From: Candidula unifasciata
Taxonomy: Eukaryota; Mollusca; Gastropoda; Stylommatophora; Geomitridae
Assembly (NCBI GenBank): GCA_905116865.2
Contig: CAJHNH020008572.1
Coordinates: 310,001-374,000 of the forward strand
Reading direction: 5' to 3'
DNA: 64,000 bases
The number at the start of each line of letters is the position of its first letter. The stretch's first letter is position 1. The notes beneath the pieces are model-generated. The model saw only the letters and a program-made list of their open reading frames with translations. It searched no databases and had not been told where the DNA came from. Both the position numbers and the translations under genes were made by a program. Below are positions 57,965 through 64,000 of this stretch, piece after piece.

Positions 57965-58753
57965 GGCTTGAGAGAGGGATCGTTTAGCTGGGTGTTATCT
58001 GTAAACCCGACACCGCTTGAGAGAGGGAGCATTTAGCTGGGTGTTATCTGTACACTCGACACCACTTGAGAGAGGGATCATTTAGCTGGGTGTTATCTGT
58101 ACACTCGACACCGCTTGAGAGAGGGATTGTTTAGCTGGGTGTTATCTGTACACTCGACACCGCTCGAGAGAGGGATCATTTAGCTGGGTGTTATCTGTAC
58201 ACTCGACACCGCTTGAGAGAGGGATCATTTAGCTGGGTGTTATCTGTACACTCGACACCGCTTGAGAGAGGGATCATTTAGCTGGGTGTTATCTGTACAC
58301 TCGACACCGCTCGAGAGAGGGATCATTTAGCTGGGTGTTATCTGTACACTCGACACCGCTCGAGAGAGGGATCATTTAGCTGGGTGTTATCTGTACACTC
58401 GACACCGCTCGTGTGAGGGATCATTTAGCTGGGTGTTATCTGTACACTCGACACCGCTTGAGAGAGGGATTGTTTAGCTGGGTGTTATCTGTACACTCGA
58501 CACCGCTCGAGAGAGGGATCATTTAGCTGGGTGTTATCTGTACACTCGACACCGCTCGAGAGAGGGATCATTTAGCTGGGTGTTATCTGTACACTCGACA
58601 CCGCTTGAGAGAGGGATTGTTTAGCTGGGTGTTATCTGTACACTCGACACCGCTTGAGAGAGGGAGCATTTAGCTGGGTGTTATCTGTACACTCGACACC
58701 GCTTGAGAGAGGGAGCATTTAGCTGGGTGTTATCTGTACACTCGACACCGCTT
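57965..58753 (+). repeat. 49-bp minisatellite, 16 copies
   Basis: CTTGAGAGAGGGATCATTTA, GCTGGGTGTTATCTGTACAC, TCGACACCG. Variants CTTGAG/CTCGAG and ATCATT/ATTGTT/AGCATT are the main differences; units are otherwise near identical, so expansion is recent. Confidence 0.96.
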
Positions 58754-58759
58754 AGGCAT

Positions 58760-60284
58760 CTAGCATGCCATAGTTGCATTCCAGTGCCAGCCGGTCTGTT
58801 TGACCATTTTACACCTGCCGCTGCACAGCTCTTGGTCAATAAGTATGAAATCAGGTACACATAGAACTGTTGTTATTGTAGTATATGTGTATCTAATCCT
58901 ATGTAAGAGATCATTGTTTGTGTCATCAGAGACCTCGTGGTCAGTTTACATTGTATATGATTGTGTGGGAGGAGAAGTAGAGGATAAGACTGACTCGCGC
59001 GCGCACACACACACACAGAGGTCATTTTGCCTGACGGCATGTTTGTATATGTCTACAGGAAGTGACGATTGAGTCGACAAGTTTTTATAAGGCCTAGCGC
59101 AGCAGAAAATACTTGACTTTTCGTTGCGGAACCGTACAGGGCTCTATCGCAACGTAGGTTCAGGGGGATTGAGTCGAGAAATGGACTGGCTCAATAGTTT
59201 CATTTTGTGGCAGTACGCTGAGTAGATAGACTGTGTTACATCTAGATTTCAGTGTGCATCCTCGCCGCAGATTCTGATGTATTTTGTTAGATCTAGATTT
59301 CAGTTGTGCATCCTCGCTCGGATTTTCTTATAGTAGGTAGAGAAGGCGAACTCTCGTCTTTGTTAGCTTGAGTGATTACCACATGGTCTGTTCGAACACG
59401 TTGTTGATTAATAATGTATTGTTATATGATTTAGCAAAGGACTTGTAGTTCGTTCCCGCGGTCTGACTACATGCTTCCTGTGTAGTTATATGTAGTAATA
59501 TGTTGTCGTTTTTGTTGTGTAATTCACTATTTATATATTCATCGCATGAGCCATGAATATTTCACTGTTCCTGCGCCAGATGAACAGTTGTCTTTTCTTT
59601 ACCTTTCCTGCTTTTGTAGTTCAGCGGGGAACTACATATTCTCCTACATCTCTTTTCTCTTCCCCATACTTATTGCTCCCTTTCGCTTCCCACTATTTCA
59701 TTGGGGACAATAGAACTAACAAAGCTATGCAACAAACATTGTATGATGGTGAAGGTTGGCCAGTAAATGAAATACAGTTATTAGCTGTGTGAATAAAGAT
59801 GAAGGTCTGGGGAAGACGGTAATCACGCGGAGAAGAAAAAGATACCACTGGCGTTTAAATTGTGACAGAGGATCTACACAAAGCAGCAATAGAGGCCGTA
59901 AATCTAGCTTTCGGCTGAGCAAACATTTCCAGAATGGTGAGGGCAAAGTTACGTATACACAATAATTGGACGGTGGGTGGTTACAGTTAATCATGTGAGT
60001 TGGATCTGTATAAAGAACACGGCGAGAGAATCTGCTTGATTGTACCAGGTTTGATCTTTTATGGCTTGGTCACTCTTTGCAGAACGGCTAGCTGTCACCG
60101 AGAGCGCCACAGAATAATTCAAATGATGAACTTTAGCAACGATCTCGGGGAGAAGGCAATAACTTAACCGTGCTTAGGAGCGCCAGGCAAATTGTTCGTG
60201 CAGTCCCTGAATCATATCGGCGTGCTTCATTTTAATTTTTGAACTGGCTAGCTATTGCATTTCTGTTAAAGACAGACAGACCCA
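58760..60284. other. Mostly unique DNA upstream of the 60.4-kb exon
   Basis: A short (CA)n lies at 58998-59018. A ~57-bp direct duplication (ATCTAGATTTCAGTGTGCAT against ATCTAGATTTCAGTTGTGCA) lies at 59237-59325. A TTTTTATAAGGCC TATA-like string is at 59079-59092. I cannot support a promoter or a 5' UTR exon from sequence alone. Confidence 0.35.
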
Positions 60285-60291
60285 CACACCG

Positions 60292-60351
<60 letters not shown>

Positions 60352-60380
60352 TCACACACACATACTCTCTCTCTCTCACA

Positions 60381-60417
<37 letters not shown>

Positions 60418-60420
60418 AAA
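60285..60420. repeat. (CA)n/(CT)n microsatellite
   Basis: Pure CA 60293-60347, mixed CT/CA to 60418, ending 30 bases before a splice acceptor. Confidence 0.95.
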
Positions 60421-60451
60421 TGTTAATGTCTGATAACCTGTTTCCTTGCAG

Positions 60452-60524
60452 AGCCCACATCGGCCCACCATGACCAGACGTAAGCAAGGTATTCCAAAGC
60501 GACTTCAGAGTGAGTACTATAGAG
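60452..60524 (+). CDS. Probable first coding exon of a NuRD-motif zinc-finger factor (FOG/SALL/BCL11 type)
   Basis: A good acceptor (CTGTTTCCTTGCAG at 60438-60451) and donor (GAG|GTGAGT at 60525) bracket a 73-base exon. It holds an ATG at 60470 in strong context (CCCACCATGA). From it the frame reads MTRRKQGIPKRLQSEYYR and splits after one base (phase 1). M-x-R-R-K-Q-x-x-P at the extreme N-terminus is the RBBP4/NuRD-binding motif shared by FOG, SALL and BCL11 zinc-finger repressors. The 18-residue opening exon resembles their gene structure. No C2H2 finger exon is seen in the remaining 3.5 kb, so the gene would continue past 64000, and 5' UTR exons lie upstream. Chance occurrence is the main alternative; the joint presence of splice sites, strong start context and motif makes it unlikely. 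Confidence 0.6.
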
Positions 60525-60776
60525 GTGAGTTTTTTTTCTCTCCGTGGTAATTTCTTCACTTTATCTACCTGCACACTATTGGTCTGTTCTGTTACTCCCT
60601 ACCTGTCTGTCTATCAACTGTCAGCTGCCTTCTACAGTCAGTGACAGCTGTCAGGTAACAACAGTGCAGGTTGATGCTTTGAGCCTGCAGCAGTTCTGTC
60701 GCGGAGTTGTAGCGGTCTTACGGTTGCAGTTTTAGAGAGATAAGAATGAACCGACTGCCCGAGTGTGAAGACGACT

Positions 60777-60803
60777 GGGGGGGGGGGAGGGGGGGGGGGG
60801 GTG
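60777..60803. repeat. G-rich homopolymer tract
   Basis: Two G runs broken by AGG. Could form a G-quadruplex; assembly length uncertain. Confidence 0.7.
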
Positions 60804-60904
60804 TGGAAGTCAGATGTAGTCGGCTGAAAAGCTCAGAATCGCAGCTTGACATCAAACGAGAATAAGGCGAAAGAAAAATGAAATCGAAGGAGAATAAGTC
60901 ATGT

Positions 60905-61085
60905 TTCTCTTTCTTCACCGGCTGTAAGCTGCCGCAAACAGTCCTTGTTCGTCCATTTGTACGTACGCTAGGGCCTGAGTTTTGTATGCACGTCCGTTTT
61001 ACTGGCTTATGTGTGTGCAGTTACTTGATCACGGACAGATGTACTTCAGCTCTGAAGGAAACTTCCAATTAGTCGAGTCTGCCAA
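60905..61085 (-). repeat. Repeat family D, copy 7, minus strand
   Basis: TTCTTCACCGGCTGTAAGCT is the inverted tail. GGGCCTGAGTTTTGTATGCA, CGGACAGATGTACTTCAGC and CTTCCAATTAGTCGAGTCT follow in family order. The copy is diverged. Confidence 0.6.
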
Positions 61086-61424
61086 CACACATGGGGGTGG
61101 GGGGCGAATACCGGGCGGGCAACTTAGAAAAAGACAGCGTTCGGTGCACGTGAACATTTTCAAGAGCTGGGGGATATACAGGTAACACCAGCTTCATGGA
61201 AATATCGGATGATATACATATTCCAGCCTTGGGAAATTTAGGATAACAGAGGAAAAGTTAGAATGTCAGGCTCGATCCAGTGTTGATGAAAGGAGTAAGT
61301 AAGAACCGGGGAAGGAAAGAGAAAGAAGAAAAAGGGACGAGATGGAAGGAGGAAAGACAGGAGAATAACATGAGTAATGAAGAGATTATAAGATTACTAG
61401 GAGATTTTTGCCATCCACTTGAAA

Positions 61425-61875
61425 TACCCACTCCTTCCCCTCTCTGTGTCTATATCTTTCTCTCAAACACCCCCTTTATCTGTATGTCTGTCAAATGCCC
61501 TCTCTGTGTCTGTCTCTTTCTCAAACACCCTCTATATCTGTATGTCTGTCAAATGCCCTCTCTGTGCCTGTCTCTTTCTCAAACACTATATCTGTATGTC
61601 TGTCAAATGCCCTCTCTGTGTCTGACTCTTTCTCAAACACCCTCTAAATCTGTATGTCTGTGAAATGCCCTCTCTGTGCCTGTCTCTTTCTCAAACACCC
61701 TCTATATCTGTATGTCTGTCAAATGCCCTCTCTGTGTCTGACTCTTTCTCAAACACCCTCTAAATCTGTATGTCTGTCAAATGCTCTCTCTGTGCCTGTC
61801 TCTTTCTCAAACACCCTCTATATCTGTATGTCTGTCAAATGCTCTCTCTGTGCCTGTCTGCCTGTCTCTCCCAGA
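61425..61875 (+). repeat. 58-bp minisatellite, ~8 copies
   Basis: CTGTATGTCTGTCAAATGCC, CTCTCTGTGCCTGTCTCTTT, CTCAAACACCCTCTATAT. GTGTCTGACTC and GTGCCTGTCTC unit types alternate. Pyrimidine-rich on the plus strand throughout. Confidence 0.95.
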
Positions 61876-62179
61876 CACCCCTGTCTCCCCCTGTCTGGTG
61901 TTGAAGCGTGTGGTCCAGTGTCTAGACGTCAGAGACCTGGTGCCTGCCAGCCCCTGACTCGTCGCCTGTCAATCATCTGTCAGGCCAGTCAGTGCTCACA
62001 GTGGCTTCCGCTGACGTCATCAATCGGCGCTGGTAGAAAAATCAATGGCACACTTTTTGTTTGCTGCCGTCTTAGTGGGGGTCACGGGGGCGTTCTGGAA
62101 GGGACACTGTTCTTAGCTGGGTGTTGGATATAAATCCAGACTTCTCTCTCGAGTGTTGCTGCCAGCTTGTGTGTGTGTA

Positions 62180-62181
<2 letters not shown>

Positions 62182-62256
<75 letters not shown>
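62182..62256. repeat. (GA)n microsatellite
   Basis: About 75 bases of pure GA. Confidence 0.97.
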
Positions 62257-62258
<2 letters not shown>

Positions 62259-62349
62259 ACTGGTTGTTTCTGTCAAGTGTTACTGGGATTCTTAAGGGAA
62301 ATTAAACCCCCAGAAAATGAGCAATGTGAACAAGACCCTTAAGTTTCTG

Positions 62350-62610
62350 ATATCTTCTTCTTCATCTTCTTGGCGTTCACTGGCTGTAACCTGTGACGAC
62401 AAGTTTTGGTTATTTGTCTACCTCTAGACTTTGGACGTGTACCAGAATCTGACTTATTTGTAAACAGACTGTGGGTTCCTTTCCTCTCAGAGGCAGGTGC
62501 AGTCCGACTTGGAAGGAAGCAGTTAGTTAGTCGACTGTTACGACATTCTTGTTGGGGGTGGGGTAGTGGGTCTGTTCCTGTGTCCCCTAAAATGTGTCTT
62601 AGGAATCTCT
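62350..62610 (-). repeat. Repeat family D, copy 8, minus strand
   Basis: TTCTTCTTCATCTTCTTGGC GTTCACTGGCTGTAA, CTGACTTATTTGTAAACAGA, CCTTTCCTCTCAGAGGCAGG and TAGTGGGTCTGTTCCTGTGT preserve the order of the family in inverse. Confidence 0.75.
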
Positions 62611-62990
62611 GACATGTAGCCATTGATCCATGACGTGTGGTCACTGATGTCCATTGATCCATGACGTGTAGTCACTGATGTCCATTGATCCATGACGTGT
62701 AGTCACTGATGTCCATTGATCCATGACGTGTAGTCACCGATGACCATTGATCCATGACGTGTGGTCACTGATGTCCATTGATCCATGACGTGTGGTCACT
62801 GATGTCCATTTATTATTGACGTGTAGCCACTGATCCTTGACCTTTCAGCCACAGACCTCTAACACGTAGCCATTTATCCTTGATATGCAAACATGAATCC
62901 GTGTCAGGTAGCCACCGATTCTTGACGTGTAGCCACTTTTTTTCTGACAACTAGCCACTGATATCGTTCTATGACATGTAGCCTGTGATC
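62605..62990 (+). repeat. 31-bp minisatellite, 7 good copies plus decayed units
   Basis: CCATTGATCCATGACGTGTA GTCACTGATGT runs to 62820. Diverged units keeping TTGACGTGTAGCCACTGAT then fade to about 62990. Confidence 0.93.
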
Positions 62991-63000
62991 TGGGTAATTT

Positions 63001-63550
63001 GGTAATCTTAGTTTCAGCTTCATAGCAAACGGATCACCCCATAGTTGCTCCGCTTCTGTGCCAACGAAAAACACACGGAATGTTTATCACAGTCCCTCAT
63101 GGAAAGATTGACAGACTGCTGTCTCAGCATATCTAGCATACACACGCATTAAAAGCATACGGTAGCCATCTGAAGTGCCAACACAAACAGTCCGACATTA
63201 GAAATGCAGTCCATCATAGATGGTAGCAGAAGTTACCAACAGGTCAGCAGTTGCACACGCGAATCAATTTTAATCACATAATGGCACTACCAATATTGCG
63301 ACAACAGGCATTGCGCCATTTTCTGAATCTACAATTCACACCACCACGTTAGTTACAGTCGAAAAACATTACAAATGAAATTCCGCAACTCACAGTGTCA
63401 TGCCATGCACTCAACTTAGAAGCTGGGCGACGAAACTATATCCTTTCAGTCTATAAATAGAGCAAAAATGCAACAGCCACCGTCTGGCACAAGCAAAAAA
63501 ATGTTGCCACGGCTAGAAACAGTGACCGTGCCTTGCGTTCATTTTGACCT
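63001..63550 (+). repeat. ~550-bp repeat Q, copy 3
   Basis: The reference orientation of the family, inverse partner of 46058-46612 and cousin of 5037-5560. CAGTCTATAAATAGAGCAAA near 63448 looks like a TATA box, but the other copies do not preserve it well. Confidence 0.85.
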
Positions 63551-63596
63551 GAAACATGATGATATCTTGTTGTTTCACGTGAACTATGATGTCACA

Positions 63597-64000
63597 TGTT
63601 CTACTGCTAAAGATGGGAATCATTTAAGCTCAAAGTGATATATAATATACCATTAAAATACAGTAATTTTGGGAATTTTGGCAGTTGTTGCTGTGATATA
63701 TATAATATAACATTGCTACATATGGGAATGTCTCCCTGATATATAATATAACATTGCTACATATGGGAATGTCTCCCTGATATATAATATAACATTGCTA
63801 CATATGGGAATGTCTCCCTGATATATAATATACCATTGCTACAGATGGGAATGTCTCCCTGATATATAATATACCATTGCTACAGATGGGAATGTCTCCC
63901 TGATATATAATATACCATTGCTACAGATGGGAATGTCTCCCTGATATATAATATAACATTGCTACATTTGGGGCCTGCCCGTGGGAATGTCTCCCTGATA
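63597..64000 (+). repeat. 41-bp minisatellite, reaching the window edge
   Basis: GATATATAATATAACATTGC, TACATATGGGAATGTCTCCC T. About seven good copies, with TACAGATGGG/TACATATGGG and ACC/AAC variants; the first units are diverged. It continues past the window. Confidence 0.95.

Noticed and set aside
59079..59200. TATA-like promoter for the 60.4-kb exon
   Set aside because: Only a single TTTTTATAAGGCC string, with no initiator or downstream donor that I can defend.
61875..61960. Possible second exon of the NuRD-motif gene after CTGTCTCTCCCAG
   Set aside because: The phase fits but the frame (DTPVSPCLVLKRVVQC...) meets a stop after 27 codons with no good donor and no resemblance to known family exons. 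The acceptor-like tract is simply the end of the 58-bp array.

Overview
The window is eukaryotic nuclear DNA, most likely from an invertebrate animal. A GT-AG spliced Rab GTPase gene, several non-LTR retrotransposon families, tRNA-derived SINEs, hAT and mariner-like DNA transposons and many minisatellites are all present. Families dominated by 5'-truncated LINEs and SINEs at this density would fit a mollusc, but that assignment is inference. I see no rRNA, no convincing functional tRNA gene and no CRISPR array.

Region 1 (1-14,600) is a complete five-coding-exon gene for a 210-residue small GTPase of the Rab32/38/29 subfamily, closest by motif to Rab29 (Rab7L1). Its 633 coding bases are spread over 14.3 kb. 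The introns are filled with mobile elements: a 50-bp minisatellite, a hAT MITE with a perfect 8-bp target duplication, RNase-H-type LINE 3' fragments with 10- and 14-bp target duplications, SINEs, a long-TIR MITE and a 2.8-kb RTE-like LINE (10,096-12,901) whose endonuclease and reverse transcriptase are still readable.

Region 2 (14,600-30,000) has no gene I can recognise. It is a mosaic of nested, decayed repeats: at least five LINE families (C-terminal ends only), SINE-A and SINE-B, two mariner-like TIR elements (one invaded by another repeat), a hAT-like element and an unclassified ~300-bp family whose tail matches GCCGGTGAANGTGAAGAAG.

Region 3 (30,000-36,870) holds three copies of a ~1.1-kb repeat unit. 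The first is split by a 2.26-kb element that carries only a gag-like ORF1 with three CCHC knuckles, ends in an ATTGG repeat and is bounded by a 12-bp target duplication. A second small element on the minus strand ends in GAATT repeats. The region closes at a 17-N assembly gap.

Region 4 (36,886-45,813) is a ~66-copy 59-bp satellite abutting a ~5-kb homopolymer T tract. The T tract is very probably a sequencing or assembly artefact.

Region 5 (45,814-64,000) shares repeat families with region 1, so it is the same genome. It is exceptionally rich in minisatellites (nine independent families), and holds a 2.56-kb dead hAT transposon, a 140-bp-arm palindrome and two inverted copies of a ~550-bp repeat 16.4 kb apart. 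At 60,452-60,524 there is a short exon whose ATG starts an RRKQxxP motif, the hallmark N-terminus of NuRD-recruiting zinc-finger factors (FOG/SALL/BCL11 type). It is probably the first coding exon of a gene that continues beyond the window.
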